DNA of 64,000 bases from UBA1181 sp963648205 (GTDB taxonomy: Bacteria; Bacteroidota; Bacteroidia; Bacteroidales; Paludibacteraceae). The notes under the pieces were generated by a model. That model was given only the letters and a program-made list of their open reading frames with translations, was not told where the DNA came from and ran no database searches. The position numbers and the translations under genes were made by a program. Location: contig CAVJCT010000066.1 in NCBI GenBank assembly GCA_963648205.1, positions 1 through 64,000 on the forward strand. Direction: 5' to 3'. Shown here one piece after another: positions 1 through 9,259 of the stretch (within the stretch, counting starts at the first letter, position 1; each line of letters begins with the position of its first letter).

Positions 1-2
1 CA

Positions 3-407
3 ACGATTAAATCTAATGGGACTGCTATGGGTCGTCTCTTTTACTTTGATGAGTCTAAGACAAGTGTTGAGCTATACGTGAAAAATGCGAAGGGTACAGT
101 TCTTGAGAGCAAGGAATGTAAAATAAAGCAAGATTCTCTCTGTTCCATTATTGTTAACACAGACTGTTATTACGATAACACTGCCACTTTGAAAATTACA
201 AATAAGGAGGATGATCCTTATACTATTTACATAAATGGCGTTTCAAAAGGAAGTCTTGCATCGGGCAAAACCGCGTCTTTTACGATAACAGCCGGTACTT
301 CCTATACGTTGAAGGCAGTTCAAGCGAGTGGATATATAATCTGGGCAACGGAATATAGTAGCACAAAAAAAGTATCGTGTTGTGAGACGGGAAGTTGGAG
401 TTTTTAA
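3..407 (+). CDS. C-terminal part of a surface/secreted protein (cut by window edge)
   Basis: The reading frame is open to the first bases of the window, so the gene very probably starts upstream; the ATG at 27 is only the first Met inside the window. The visible 130 or so residues are rich in Thr, Ser, Tyr and Lys and look beta-stranded. The stretch YTIYINGVSKGSLASGKTAS resembles a PEGA-like beta-sandwich repeat, as in many exported bacterial proteins. Six Cys residues are present, two of them adjacent near the C-terminus. No signal peptide can be judged because the N-terminus is missing. It ends 53 bases before a lipoprotein gene on the same strand. Function unknown. Confidence 0.6.
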   Translation, partial: TIKSNGTAMGRLFYFDESKTSVELYVKNAKGTVLESKECKIKQDSLCSIIVNTDCYYDNTATLKITNKEDDPYTIYINGVSKGSLASGKTASFTITAGTSYTLKAVQASGYIIWATEYSSTKKVSCCETGSWSF

Positions 408-460
408 TGATGTATGTAAAGTAATTAAAATGATTTTTGTATAAATTTAAAGTTGCTGGT

Positions 461-1216
461 ATGAATTTTAAAAGTTTTTTATTGATAATGGGGACATTGG
501 GGATGTCCTTGTTATCGGTTGGATGTTCTAAAGATGACTCTGCGAGTGAAGAGGTTGTAGATAATAGCCCATATATAAAAGATGGTGCTCTTATCAGAGC
601 CTCCTACAAGGTTTCGGCTAACAAGAGAGTTTATTTTTCTCAAGGAAATTTACAGTTTAATGCTGCATTGGGAACGCATGCCACTGCGGATGGCATAGCT
701 TCAGGAACTTGGCGTTTTTCAGATTGTCAGTTTGATCGCGAAGGATATGCTAATGCTAATGCTTCGGAAGATTTTTCTGGATGGATTGATCTTTTTGGTT
801 GGGGAACGAGTGGATGGAGTGGTGGTGTAAAAGCCTATCAACCTTGGGCGACTTCTTCTACGATTTCGGATTATTACATTGATGGAAACAAGTCGAACAG
901 TATGACGGGTATTTATTCCAATGCCGATTGGGGTGTTTATAATGCGATCTCTAATGGAGGAAACGAGCCAGGGTTGTGGCGAACGCTAACGTATGATGAA
1001 AGCAAATACTTGTGGCAAAACAACAAGTGGACGTTAGGTTATGTTATGAGCAATTTCGTTTTCCTTTTAATCCCAGAAGATTTTAAGGCTCCAAGTGGTA
1101 TCACGGTAAATATAATAACTTCTGGATCTACGGAGTGGAAGAAGAATAAATATGCATCGGAAGAGTTTCGTAAACTTGAGAAATTAGGTGTCGTTGCTTT
1201 TTCGTGTGGTGGCTGA
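461..1216 (+). CDS. Truncated FISUMP-like lipoprotein
   Basis: The ATG at 461 is preferred over the TTG at 437 because it begins a clean lipoprotein signal peptide ending in the lipobox LLSVGC (Cys about residue 22), so the product should be a lipid-anchored envelope protein. The body is clearly paralogous to the protein at 15605-16600: both share RFSQGNLQ/YFSQGNLQ-type, GWIDLFGWGT and NAISNGGNEPG segments. It stops at SCGG, whereas the paralog continues about 55 residues to a GGYWSSS...SVRLVQD end typical of the Fibrobacter major paralogous (FISUMP) domain. The C-terminal subdomain is therefore missing. The stop codon lies inside a perfect 10-bp hairpin. Molecular function is unknown. Confidence 0.7.
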   Translation: MNFKSFLLIMGTLGMSLLSVGCSKDDSASEEVVDNSPYIKDGALIRASYKVSANKRVYFSQGNLQFNAALGTHATADGIASGTWRFSDCQFDREGYANANASEDFSGWIDLFGWGTSGWSGGVKAYQPWATSSTISDYYIDGNKSNSMTGIYSNADWGVYNAISNGGNEPGLWRTLTYDESKYLWQNNKWTLGYVMSNFVFLLIPEDFKAPSGITVNIITSGSTEWKKNKYASEEFRKLEKLGVVAFSCGG

Positions 1217-1238
1217 GTTTCAAGATAGAAACTCAGCC
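1211..1238 (+). terminator. Hairpin overlapping the lipoprotein stop codon
   Basis: GGCTGAGTTT (1211-1220) and AAACTCAGCC (1229-1238) form a perfect 10-bp stem with an 8-nt loop, followed by a moderately T-rich stretch. The TGA stop codon (1214-1216) is part of the stem. It is probably a transcription terminator. Confidence 0.6.
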
Positions 1239-1314
1239 TAAGTTTTGTTTGAAAAGATTTTAGTGGAACATTGAAGGCTTAGTAAGGGGGTGTGTTTTGT
1301 TCTTAGATTTTTTC

Positions 1315-1322
1315 TATCTTTG
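1315..1322 (+). promoter_or_regulatory. -7 element TATCTTTG
   Basis: Matches the Bacteroidetes -7 consensus TAnnTTTG and lies 23 bases before the ATPase start codon at 1346. A TTTTG sits at 1295-1299, slightly too close for the usual -33 box. Confidence 0.55.
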
Positions 1323-1345
1323 TAAAGAACAAATGAATTAATAAT

Positions 1346-2929
1346 ATGAAGTACCCAGTCGGCATACAGACATTTCAGAATATTATCAACGAAGGTTACG
1401 TTTATGTTGATAAGACGGACTTGGTTTATTCTCTTGTATCGGAAGGAAAAATATACTTTTTGAGTCGCCCACGACGGTTTGGGAAAAGTCTTCTTATCTC
1501 CACTTTAGAAAATTATTTTCTTGGAAGAAAAGAACTTTTCAAAGGTTTAGCGATTGAGAAATTGGAGACGGAGTGGAAGGAATATCCTGTATTTCGGGTT
1601 AGTTTTGGATCAGGGCAATTCATTGGACGAGGTAAACTTGAAGATTTGCTTGATGGAACGCTAAAAAAGTGGGAAAGAGAATATGAGGTGGATCGAGTTT
1701 ACGATGACTATGGCCCGAGGTTTCGCGATATTTTGGCTACTGCCCATAAAAAAACAGGTATGCCGTGTGTCGTCTTGGTGGATGAATATGATAAACCCAT
1801 CATTGACGTGTTGGGATGCGGTAACTTTGTGGAACAGAATGGTGAGAAAATATCTAAAGAGAGTTACAATCGCAGAATCCTCAAGTCATTCTATGCTTCG
1901 CTAAAAGATGCGGATGAGGATTTACGTTTCGTCTTCCTGACGGGTGTTACCAAATTTGCCAAAGTGAGCGTCTTCAGTGGGTTTAATCAACCAATGGACA
2001 TAAGTCTTTCTCCCAAATACGATTCACTTTGCGGAATAACGATGAAGGAGGAGGAGGAATATTTCCAGTCGTCGGTGGCAGAACTTGCCTTGGCAGAGGG
2101 TGTGTCTGTCGACGAGATGCGTGCTAAACTTCGCTGTAAGTACGATGGCTATAATTTTAGTAAGCGTTTAAGGGGTGTTTATAATCCATTCTGCTTGTTG
2201 AATGCATTCGCATTAGGGAATGTGGAAAATTATTGGTATTCGAGTGCTACGCCAACCTATTTAGTAAACCTTCTTGACCGAGACAATGTCAATATAGACG
2301 AACTTGTTGGAAAATACTACACTTCAACGGAGTTTATGGACTTCAAAATGGACCGAGATGCGCCACTCCCGATGCTCTATCAAAGTGGATATTTAACGAT
2401 AAAAGGCTATGATGCGAGAAAAAACATGTACTTGCTGGATATCCCGAACGATGAGGTGAAAGATAGTTTCATTCCGCTTTTGGCAAGCAATTATTTCAAA
2501 TCGGAAGAAGTGTCTGGCAACTGGATTTCGCAAATATCAGATGATTTGGATGCTGGTGATTTGGAGAGTTTCAGACAGAAACTGACCTCTTTTTTCGCCA
2601 GTGTTCCGTACAATTTGCGTACCAAACAAACCTCGGAACGCTACTTCCACTGCGCATTCTATTTGATTATGCGTATGGTTTCAACATTCCACATTTATTC
2701 AGAGAAATGCCAATCCCAAGGCAGGGTAGACTGTGTCATTGAAACTGAAAAATTCATCTACATTTTCGAGTTCAAATTAGATGGCACAGCAGAAGAGGCT
2801 TTGCAACAAATTGAAGAGAAAGGCTATGCACGGGAATATGCTTCGGACGATAGAAAGATTTATAAAATCGGTTGTAGTTTCTCTTCTGAAACTGGAACAA
2901 TTGGAGAGTGGATGGTGAAGGAGAAATGA
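1346..2929 (+). CDS. AAA-ATPase / PD-(D/E)XK nuclease fusion protein
   Basis: This 527-residue protein belongs to the AAA-ATPase-like plus DUF1703 family that is expanded in Bacteroidetes. The N-terminus has the family signature VYVDKTDLV, then RPRRFGKSLL as the P-loop region (about residues 41-50) and LVDEYDKPI as Walker B (about 150). The C-terminus has a PD-(D/E)XK-like nuclease core, GRVDC followed by IFEFKLDG (about 458-480). Length is normal and the frame intact. Members are cytoplasmic; their physiological role is not established. Two related ATPase genes lie at 13325 and 41233 and a fragment at 49124. Unlike the last two, this gene has no upstream repeat array. Confidence 0.85.
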   Translation: MKYPVGIQTFQNIINEGYVYVDKTDLVYSLVSEGKIYFLSRPRRFGKSLLISTLENYFLGRKELFKGLAIEKLETEWKEYPVFRVSFGSGQFIGRGKLEDLLDGTLKKWEREYEVDRVYDDYGPRFRDILATAHKKTGMPCVVLVDEYDKPIIDVLGCGNFVEQNGEKISKESYNRRILKSFYASLKDADEDLRFVFLTGVTKFAKVSVFSGFNQPMDISLSPKYDSLCGITMKEEEEYFQSSVAELALAEGVSVDEMRAKLRCKYDGYNFSKRLRGVYNPFCLLNAFALGNVENYWYSSATPTYLVNLLDRDNVNIDELVGKYYTSTEFMDFKMDRDAPLPMLYQSGYLTIKGYDARKNMYLLDIPNDEVKDSFIPLLASNYFKSEEVSGNWISQISDDLDAGDLESFRQKLTSFFASVPYNLRTKQTSERYFHCAFYLIMRMVSTFHIYSEKCQSQGRVDCVIETEKFIYIFEFKLDGTAEEALQQIEEKGYAREYASDDRKIYKIGCSFSSETGTIGEWMVKEK

Positions 2930-2941
2930 GTAGATTATTTT

Positions 2942-3009
2942 AATCGGCTACTCCCTATAATACCCGAAAATAGTGTAATTTCGCAGAAGGCTACAGCCGA
3001 TTCTGTAGT
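2942..3009. promoter_or_regulatory. Intergenic inverted repeats and -7-like box before the sigma-54 activator
   Basis: AATCGGCT (2942-2949) is complementary to AGCCGATT (2994-3001), and CTACAG/CTGTAG forms a second small hairpin near 2990-3009. TAATTTCG at 2976-2983 resembles a -7 box with C for T. These may terminate the ATPase transcript and start the downstream operon. Function is inferred only. Confidence 0.35.
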
Positions 3010-3042
3010 CTGTTATTTTATATAAGAATTTAAACGTGTGAT

Positions 3043-4332
3043 ATGATTGAGAGAGACCTATCTGCAGTAAAGCAGCGGTTCGGAATTATTGGTTCCGACT
3101 CCGCTTTAGAGCATGCCATCAATGTGGCTGTTCAGGTGGCTGCTACCGATTTGTCTGTTCTCGTCACGGGTGAGAGTGGTGTCGGTAAGGATAAATTTCC
3201 ACATATCATCCACGAGTATAGTCAACGCAAACATGGACCTTGCATCGCCGTCAACTGTGGCGCTATCCCTGAGGGAACAATCGATTCTGAACTTTTCGGA
3301 CACGAGAAAGGCTCTTTTACGGGAGCCATCTCCGATCGTAAAGGCTATTTCGAGGTGGCAGATAAAGGTACTATCTTTTTGGATGAGGTGGGCGAGTTGC
3401 CTCTGACCACTCAGGTGCGTCTGCTCCGCGTGTTAGAGTCGGGCGAGTTCATTCGAGTCGGCTCTTCTAAGGTGCAGAAGTGCGACGTGCGTGTCGTGGC
3501 AGCTACCAATTTGGATATGCTCAAAGCTATTTCAGAGGGACGTTTCCGCGAAGACCTCTATTATCGTCTGAACTCAGTTCCTATCGTAGTGCCACCATTG
3601 AGAAATCGTGGAACAGATATTTATCTGCTTTTCCGCAAATTCGCAGTGGATTTTTCTGAGAAATATCGTATGCCCCCAGTTTCACTTACCTCCGAGGCTC
3701 GAGAGGTGTTGTTGAGATATCCATGGCCAGGCAACGTCCGTCAACTGAAAAATATCACGGAGCAGATTTCGATTTTGGAGACTGACCGAGAGATTTCTAA
3801 GGATGTTTTGTTGAGTTACTTGCCAAGTCAGTCGGAATCGAATATTCCGATGTTCGCAGGTAGTGGATTTTCATCCAATGGCAAAACTTTCAGCAATGAA
3901 CGGGAGATCCTTTATCAGGTGCTGTTCGATATGCGGAAAGATGTGAACGATTTGCGCAAGTTGGTGAATGATATTCTTCGCAATGGTGGAAAAGTGGATG
4001 CTTCCCATCTGTCGGACACCAATTTGCAGCCAGTGGAGTCGTTCGAGAGCCTTTTGCCAAAACCATACGCTGCGCCATCGTCAGAGGAGACACCAACTGT
4101 TGTGCAACCAACGACGCCACAGCCTGCACAGAAAACCTCGGCTATTCATCAACGTGATATTCAAGACACGGAAGAATATATAGAGGAGAATTTCTCGTTG
4201 GAGGAAGTGGAGAAGGAGATGATCCGAAAGGCTTTGGAGCGAAATAACAATAAAAGAAAGAACGCTGCGCAAGAATTGAATATCTCGGAGCGTACTTTAT
4301 ATAGAAAGATTAAAGAATATGGTTTGGAATAG
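3043..4332 (+). CDS. Sigma-54-dependent Fis-type transcriptional activator
   Basis: The protein is 429 residues with the AAA+ central domain starting almost at the N-terminus, so there is no receiver or sensor domain. Visible motifs are Walker A GESGVGKD (residues 43-50), the sigma-54-contacting loop as GSFTGA (about 90), Walker B TIFLDEVGEL (about 110) and FREDLYYRL with the arginine finger region. After a Pro/Gln-rich linker there is a Fis-type helix-turn-helix at the extreme C-terminus (NNNKRKNAAQELNISERTLY). It should activate RpoN promoters; a candidate lies before dnaK (46283). Its 3' end overlaps lptE by 14 bases, so it leads an operon with lptE, a TPR-like gene and secG. Confidence 0.92.
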   Translation: MIERDLSAVKQRFGIIGSDSALEHAINVAVQVAATDLSVLVTGESGVGKDKFPHIIHEYSQRKHGPCIAVNCGAIPEGTIDSELFGHEKGSFTGAISDRKGYFEVADKGTIFLDEVGELPLTTQVRLLRVLESGEFIRVGSSKVQKCDVRVVAATNLDMLKAISEGRFREDLYYRLNSVPIVVPPLRNRGTDIYLLFRKFAVDFSEKYRMPPVSLTSEAREVLLRYPWPGNVRQLKNITEQISILETDREISKDVLLSYLPSQSESNIPMFAGSGFSSNGKTFSNEREILYQVLFDMRKDVNDLRKLVNDILRNGGKVDASHLSDTNLQPVESFESLLPKPYAAPSSEETPTVVQPTTPQPAQKTSAIHQRDIQDTEEYIEENFSLEEVEKEMIRKALERNNNKRKNAAQELNISERTLYRKIKEYGLE

Positions 4333-4861
4333 AGGAGTCAGAAAAAATATTTTCTCATGTGTGATGTCTTGTGTCACGATGCTTTTGATTTGTGGCATCG
4401 TTTCGTGCAAAATATCCTACAAGTTTAATGGATCGTCAATTGATTACACTAAAATCAAGACGATTTCGGTGGCTGATTTCCCCAACCGTGCGCCTTTGGT
4501 CTATGCCACCCTTTCGTCCGAGTTTTCGGAAGGTTTGAAGGATGAGTATTCTTCTAAAACAGCGTTGAAGATGGTCGAGTCGGATGGAGACTTGCAGGTT
4601 TCGGGTGCGATTACAGGATATAATGTGATTTCATCGGGTGTGAACTCGTCTGGTACGGCTGCCGAATCACGTTTGCAGATGACTGTCCAGGTGAAGTTTG
4701 TCAACAAGGTGAACTCTTCCGAGAATTTCGACAGGTCTTTTTCAGCCTACCAAGTCTTCTCTAACGAATATACGATCGACCAGGTGCAAGCCGAACTCAA
4801 CGAGCAGTTGATGGATGATATTATCAACCAGATCTTCAACGCAACGGTTGCCAACTGGTAG
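4319..4861 (+). CDS. lptE: LptE-like LPS assembly lipoprotein
   Basis: The 180-residue product starts with a basic n-region, a hydrophobic stretch and the lipobox GIVSC (Cys about residue 30), then KISYKFNGSSIDYTKIKTIS, the typical start of the Bacteroidetes LptE family. In LPS export LptE plugs and matures the LptD outer-membrane barrel. The ATG at 4319 overlaps the activator gene by 14 bases; a second Met at 4364 would also give a signal peptide, but the first supplies the positive charges. The chain NFD...YTIDQ...DIINQIFN near the end is also family-like. Position between the sigma-54 activator and secG fits an envelope biogenesis operon. Confidence 0.85.
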   Translation: MVWNRGVRKNIFSCVMSCVTMLLICGIVSCKISYKFNGSSIDYTKIKTISVADFPNRAPLVYATLSSEFSEGLKDEYSSKTALKMVESDGDLQVSGAITGYNVISSGVNSSGTAAESRLQMTVQVKFVNKVNSSENFDRSFSAYQVFSNEYTIDQVQAELNEQLMDDIINQIFNATVANW

Positions 4862-4897
4862 GCGAGTGTAGGATGAAATGATGAAAGAAGGAAAAAG

Positions 4898-5590
4898 ATG
4901 ACGCAGCAAGATATCATAGAGATGTTAAAGACGCCAGAGAGGATTCAACCTCGCTGGATACCAGAACTGAATGAGTTTCTCAGAGAATATCCTTATTCTC
5001 AGACCTTTCGAATGCTCTATTTGAAGGCATTGCGAAATGCAGGCGATTTTCGCTACGATTCAGAGAAGGAGCATACCTCTGTGTATATTCTTGATCGTGC
5101 GGTGTTGGCTGATTTGATGGATCGAGAGCCTCAACCGCAGTCTTCCGCTGCGGAAAAAACTGAAACGGCAAGTAAAAATGTCGCAGATTCTCCAAATCCA
5201 CAATCCTCACAAAAGAGTGTTGCCACCGCATCTCCGATCACAGACATCATGGCTGAGTTGGAACAAATGCAACCTGTGAATGTTCAACCCAAGAAAAAAA
5301 CAAGTTCGAAGCGACAAGGTTTAATCGACAGCTTTTTGGAAGAGAGTCAGGGCAAAGCAGTGGAGATAAAAGTAACAAAAGAACCTGACAATCAACCAGT
5401 TGAAGATAGAACGGAAGGACAAGGAAACGAGCAGTTTTACACGGAAACATTAGCAAAAATCTATGTGAAACAGAAGAAATATGATCAGGCTGTTAAAATA
5501 TTTCGGCGATTGATGGCTAAAAATTCCGAAAAAAGTGTTTATTTTGCAGCTCAAGTCAGGTTCTTTGAGAGGCTGATGGAGAATTTATAG
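4898..5590 (+). CDS. TPR-like protein of unknown function
   Basis: A 230-residue protein with no signal peptide. The N-terminal 80 residues are helical (QPRWIPELNEFLREYPYSQ). The middle is a low-complexity Gln/Ser/Lys-rich linker. The C-terminal 50 residues, FYTETLAKIYVKQKKYDQAV followed by IFRRLMAKNSEKS, look like a single tetratricopeptide repeat. It sits 36 bases after lptE and 56 bases before secG on the same strand and is probably cotranscribed, which suggests a link to envelope assembly, but no function is known. Confidence 0.75.
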   Translation: MTQQDIIEMLKTPERIQPRWIPELNEFLREYPYSQTFRMLYLKALRNAGDFRYDSEKEHTSVYILDRAVLADLMDREPQPQSSAAEKTETASKNVADSPNPQSSQKSVATASPITDIMAELEQMQPVNVQPKKKTSSKRQGLIDSFLEESQGKAVEIKVTKEPDNQPVEDRTEGQGNEQFYTETLAKIYVKQKKYDQAVKIFRRLMAKNSEKSVYFAAQVRFFERLMENL

Positions 5591-5646
5591 AAGTGTAGAA
5601 CTATAAAATTTGACTTTTTTAGAAGGAACTATAAACATTAATAGAC

Positions 5647-5946
5647 ATGGTTTATACATTGATTACGATTATCGTTGTGATTGCTTCAATCCTCTTAGTA
5701 GGTATCGTGTTGGTTCAGAACTCAAAAGGTGGAGGCCTTGCTTCCAGTTTCCAATCACAAAACCAGATTATGGGAGTGAAGAAAACAACTGATTTCGTTG
5801 AGAAGGCAACATGGGTATTAGTATCTGTTGTTGTAGTTTTGAGTATCGCTTCTGCTGCTTTCTATCCAAGAGAGATCGCTACAGAGGATTCTCAGTTGAG
5901 AAGCCAGGTTGAAGAAATGCTTCCTGCAAATAGTGATGCTGAATAA
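5647..5946 (+). CDS. secG: Preprotein translocase subunit SecG
   Basis: A 99-residue inner-membrane protein with two hydrophobic segments (residues 2-22 and about 54-74). The loop between them carries the SecG signature QNSKGGGLASSF. SecG associates with SecYE and assists SecA-driven translocation. The short acidic C-terminal tail is normal for Bacteroidetes. It is the last gene of the activator-lptE-TPR-secG cluster and is followed by a strong terminator at 6001. Confidence 0.92.
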   Translation: MVYTLITIIVVIASILLVGIVLVQNSKGGGLASSFQSQNQIMGVKKTTDFVEKATWVLVSVVVVLSIASAAFYPREIATEDSQLRSQVEEMLPANSDAE

Positions 5947-6000
5947 TGTGCGGTTGATTGTACGTTGAAGAGAAAAAACGAAACTCATTAAATTTTGGAA

Positions 6001-6030
6001 GGGGCTGAATTTGTTTCAGTCCCTTTTTTT
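6001..6030 (+). terminator. Rho-independent terminator after secG
   Basis: GGGGCTGAA (6001-6009) pairs with TTCAGTCCC (6015-6023, one G-U pair) around a short loop and is followed by seven T. Confidence 0.85.
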
Positions 6031-6106
6031 ATGCTTACGCGCTTGCTTATTCAATGAGTGGAGTATTTTATTGTTCACGTTTCTAAGCCAATATTGGTTT
6101 TTATGT

Positions 6107-6114
6107 TATCTTTG
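6107..6114 (+). promoter_or_regulatory. -7 element TATCTTTG
   Basis: Bacteroidetes-type -7 box 73 bases before the polysaccharide biosynthesis gene at 6187. Confidence 0.5.
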
Positions 6115-6186
6115 TGAGAACGAAATTTAAATGTGCAGCAAGAACTTGTATTGAGGTGAGTTTTTGATGAGTTTTATTTAAAGAGG

Positions 6187-8109
6187 ATGGGCCGAGACAT
6201 TGTTGTAACAATTGAACGTAAGATTCAAAGTATTACGGATTGGATTTCAGGAAAGTCGTATTCAAGTTTGGCTTTGTTGGCATTTGATCTTTTGTGCGTT
6301 GCCTTTTCCTGCCTCATATTGATTTTTGCCGAGTATCAAGAGGAGAGATGTTTGTGGGCAAAATTAGGAATTGCTTGTTCTGCGTATTTAGTTTCATTCC
6401 TTTTTGTCAGAACTAATAAAAGTGTTGTGCGGAGTACGGGATTGCGAGATATATGTCGCATTTTCGCCTGCTCATTTATCGCTTTCGGACTCTACGTTGT
6501 GGTGGGGTATTTTGCGGAGCAAGTTAACATTACCTATTCGGATTATTTTGTTCGTCCTATAGAATTTCTTTTCATCGCATTTGTAACCACTACTTTAATC
6601 ATCTTTTCGAGGTTATACGTTAAGTATCAATATGTTAGATGGCAATATCTGAGTGGAAATTCAGTCTCCAATTCGATTGTTTACGGAGCAGGATCGCAGG
6701 AGGATGTTGTTTTGAGTAGTTGTGGACGAACTGCAACTATGGCGCATGTAAATGTTGTCGCGTTTGCAAGCAATGACAAGCTGAAGATTGGCAAGAATAT
6801 CGACGGTGTGCCAGTTTTGTCGGTATCGTCGGTGTTGAAGGAATCTTTTGTGAGAAAGAATAACATTCGCTCTCTCTTAGTTTTTGATGTAAACGAGGCG
6901 GATGATGAGAAGAAAAGTGTCATCTCGAAGGCATTGGATTTGAAGTTGAATGTTGGAGAGTTGACTTTGACGGAGGTGTCGGATAGTCGTATGGAACGGC
7001 CCAACGTGAATGTCAAGGAGATCAACGTGGAGGATTTGCTGTGTAGGGCAGAAAAGGTGATTGCTACGGAAGAAGTGAAATCAGATATAGAGGATAAGGT
7101 GGTGATGATAACGGGGGCTGCGGGGTCTATCGGTAGTGAGATTGTTCGGCAGGTGCTTCGGTTGAATCCGAAGAAGGTGGTTGCCATCGATGCGGCGGAG
7201 ACTCCAATGTTTGATTTGCGTTACGATTTGGTTTCTTTCAGCGAATTTACGAACCAATTCGAGAAGGTAAGTTTTTTGATTGCGAATGTCAAAGATGAAC
7301 TTTTCATGGATCGCATATTTTCAAATTACCGTCCAGACATTGTTTATCATGCTGCTGCTTATAAGCATGTGCCTTTGATGGAGGAGAATCCCTACGAGGC
7401 GGTTTGCACCAATGTTTTTGGAACGAAGAATATGGCAGACTTGGCAATGAAATATAACGTGAAGAAATTCGTGATGATTTCGACAGACAAGGCTGTAAAC
7501 CCAACCAATGTGATGGGTGCGACTAAGCGGTTGGCAGAAATCTATGTGCAGAGTCGTTCTTCTCGGACACTATTCATCACCACTCGTTTTGGCAATGTCT
7601 TGGGTTCGAATGGGTCTGTCATTCCGCTTTTCAAAAAGCAGATAGCGCAAGGTGGTCCGATAACGCTGACGCATAAGGAGGTGATTCGTTATTTTATGAC
7701 GATAGAAGAAGCCTGTAGTTTGGTTTTGGAGGCAGGTGCGATTGGCGAGAAAGGTGAGGTTTTCGTTTTCGATATGGGAAAACCCGTTCTGATATATGAT
7801 TTAGCAAAAGATATGATTCGTCTTTCTGGTACGAAAGACATTGAGATAAAGGAGGTGGGGTTGCGTCCTGGAGAGAAACTGAAAGAGGAACTTTTGGCAG
7901 ACAAAGAGAATGTAACGCCATCCAAAAATCCGCAGATATTCTGTGCAAAATGTGTGGAATATTCGGAAACGGAAGTCAATCAATTTATAGAAGAGTTGAA
8001 GACGGTTGTTGCCGGGGTGGATTTCTATGAGATTGTGAAAAAAATCAAGAGTTTTATACCAGAATATAAAAGTAACAATAGTGTCTATGAGAGGTTAGAC
8101 AAACAATAG
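6187..8109 (+). CDS. CapD/FlaA1-type sugar-nucleotide dehydratase-epimerase
   Basis: A 640-residue membrane enzyme. About four transmembrane helices occupy the first 140 residues, followed by a degenerate Rossmann-like region and the catalytic short-chain dehydrogenase domain. That domain has the NAD-binding motif TGAAGSIGSEI (about 308-318), YHAAAYKHVPLMEENP, and STDKAVNPTNVMGATKR, which holds the catalytic Met/Lys replacement of Tyr/Lys seen in 4,6-dehydratases. Relatives such as WbpM and PglF make 4-keto-6-deoxy sugar nucleotides for surface glycans. The following gene is manA, six bases away if the GTG start is used, so the pair probably supplies sugar precursors. Confidence 0.88.
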   Translation: MGRDIVVTIERKIQSITDWISGKSYSSLALLAFDLLCVAFSCLILIFAEYQEERCLWAKLGIACSAYLVSFLFVRTNKSVVRSTGLRDICRIFACSFIAFGLYVVVGYFAEQVNITYSDYFVRPIEFLFIAFVTTTLIIFSRLYVKYQYVRWQYLSGNSVSNSIVYGAGSQEDVVLSSCGRTATMAHVNVVAFASNDKLKIGKNIDGVPVLSVSSVLKESFVRKNNIRSLLVFDVNEADDEKKSVISKALDLKLNVGELTLTEVSDSRMERPNVNVKEINVEDLLCRAEKVIATEEVKSDIEDKVVMITGAAGSIGSEIVRQVLRLNPKKVVAIDAAETPMFDLRYDLVSFSEFTNQFEKVSFLIANVKDELFMDRIFSNYRPDIVYHAAAYKHVPLMEENPYEAVCTNVFGTKNMADLAMKYNVKKFVMISTDKAVNPTNVMGATKRLAEIYVQSRSSRTLFITTRFGNVLGSNGSVIPLFKKQIAQGGPITLTHKEVIRYFMTIEEACSLVLEAGAIGEKGEVFVFDMGKPVLIYDLAKDMIRLSGTKDIEIKEVGLRPGEKLKEELLADKENVTPSKNPQIFCAKCVEYSETEVNQFIEELKTVVAGVDFYEIVKKIKSFIPEYKSNNSVYERLDKQ

Positions 8110-8148
8110 TCTCTCGTGACCAACTGTTCAACAAACGCAAATTTAGTT

Positions 8149-9189
8149 ATGACAAGGCTTTATCCATTCATATTTGATTTAAATCTGCATGAGTTAGTGT
8201 GGGGAGGTAATCGGTTGTGTCAACTGAAAGGCTTGCCTGCAAAGGAGACTGACCATATTGGAGAAAGTTGGGAGGTGAGTGCGGTGCCAGGCAGTGAGTC
8301 TGTCATTGTGAATGGTTCGCTAAAGGGCAAAAAGTTGACGGAGATTGTTTCGGAATACAAAGAGCGACTTTTAGGCAAGTCCGTGTTCAATTACTATGGA
8401 GGGGAGTTTCCCTTGTTGGTTAAGTTTATTGATGCGGCGAGTGACCTTTCGATACAAGTGCATCCCGATGATGAATTGGCGAGGAAACGGCACAATTCGT
8501 TTGGCAAGAATGAGATGTGGTATGTGATGGACTCGAAAGAGGAGGGCAAACTTCTCTGTGGTTTCAACGAGAACCTCACAAAGGAAGAATATCGAAAGAG
8601 AATTGCAGATAATACGATTTGTGACGTGCTGCAGCAATATGCGGTGGAGCGTGGCGATGTCTTTTATATTCCCGCAGGACGTGTACATGCGATATGTGGA
8701 GGCACGTTGGTGGCAGAAGTTCAGCAGAGCAGTAATATCACTTATCGCCTCTATGACTATGGTCGTTTAGGCTTAGATGGCAAACCTCGCGAGTTGCACA
8801 CCGAATTGGCAGAAGATGCGATTGACTATAAGGTGAGTGAGTCAGTCCAGTCTATGTATGATCGGAAACTGAATTGGCCCGTTGCCGTTGTCGAGTGTCC
8901 CTATTTCTCCGTTAAGTTGTTGGAAATCAATAGAGGATTTCACCGGAAACTCTTCAAATACGATTCTTTCATTATTTATATGTGCCTTTCTGGAAATTGC
9001 AAAATAAAAGTTCAGAGTTGCGTAGACAATGGGGAATTGCCCGAGGTGACGGAGTTGAGTTTGTCTGCAGGGAACAGTTGTTTAGTGCCTGCGGAGGTGG
9101 CAGACGTGATGTTGGAACCCGACAATGAGTATGGTATGACGCGACTTTTGGAGGTTTATATCGACAATAAACATTTCAAAAGAGACTAA
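8149..9189 (+). CDS. manA: Mannose-6-phosphate isomerase, class I
   Basis: This cupin enzyme interconverts fructose 6-phosphate and mannose 6-phosphate, feeding GDP-mannose and glycan synthesis. Zinc-site motifs are visible: SIQVHPDDELA, NEMWYVMD and FYIPAGRVHAI. The family start (YPFIFDLNLHELVWGGN) fits the ATG at 8149; the in-frame GTG at 8116 would add eleven unconserved residues. The resulting 346 residues is normal for the short class I enzymes of Bacteroidetes. It probably shares a transcript with the CapD-type gene just upstream. Confidence 0.88.
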   Translation: MTRLYPFIFDLNLHELVWGGNRLCQLKGLPAKETDHIGESWEVSAVPGSESVIVNGSLKGKKLTEIVSEYKERLLGKSVFNYYGGEFPLLVKFIDAASDLSIQVHPDDELARKRHNSFGKNEMWYVMDSKEEGKLLCGFNENLTKEEYRKRIADNTICDVLQQYAVERGDVFYIPAGRVHAICGGTLVAEVQQSSNITYRLYDYGRLGLDGKPRELHTELAEDAIDYKVSESVQSMYDRKLNWPVAVVECPYFSVKLLEINRGFHRKLFKYDSFIIYMCLSGNCKIKVQSCVDNGELPEVTELSLSAGNSCLVPAEVADVMLEPDNEYGMTRLLEVYIDNKHFKRD

Positions 9190-9259
9190 ATACGTTGAAT
9201 CGAGACGATGAAAATCAAAGAAAATTTCGTTTAGGTTTTTAATCGGGATACTTTTTTTA

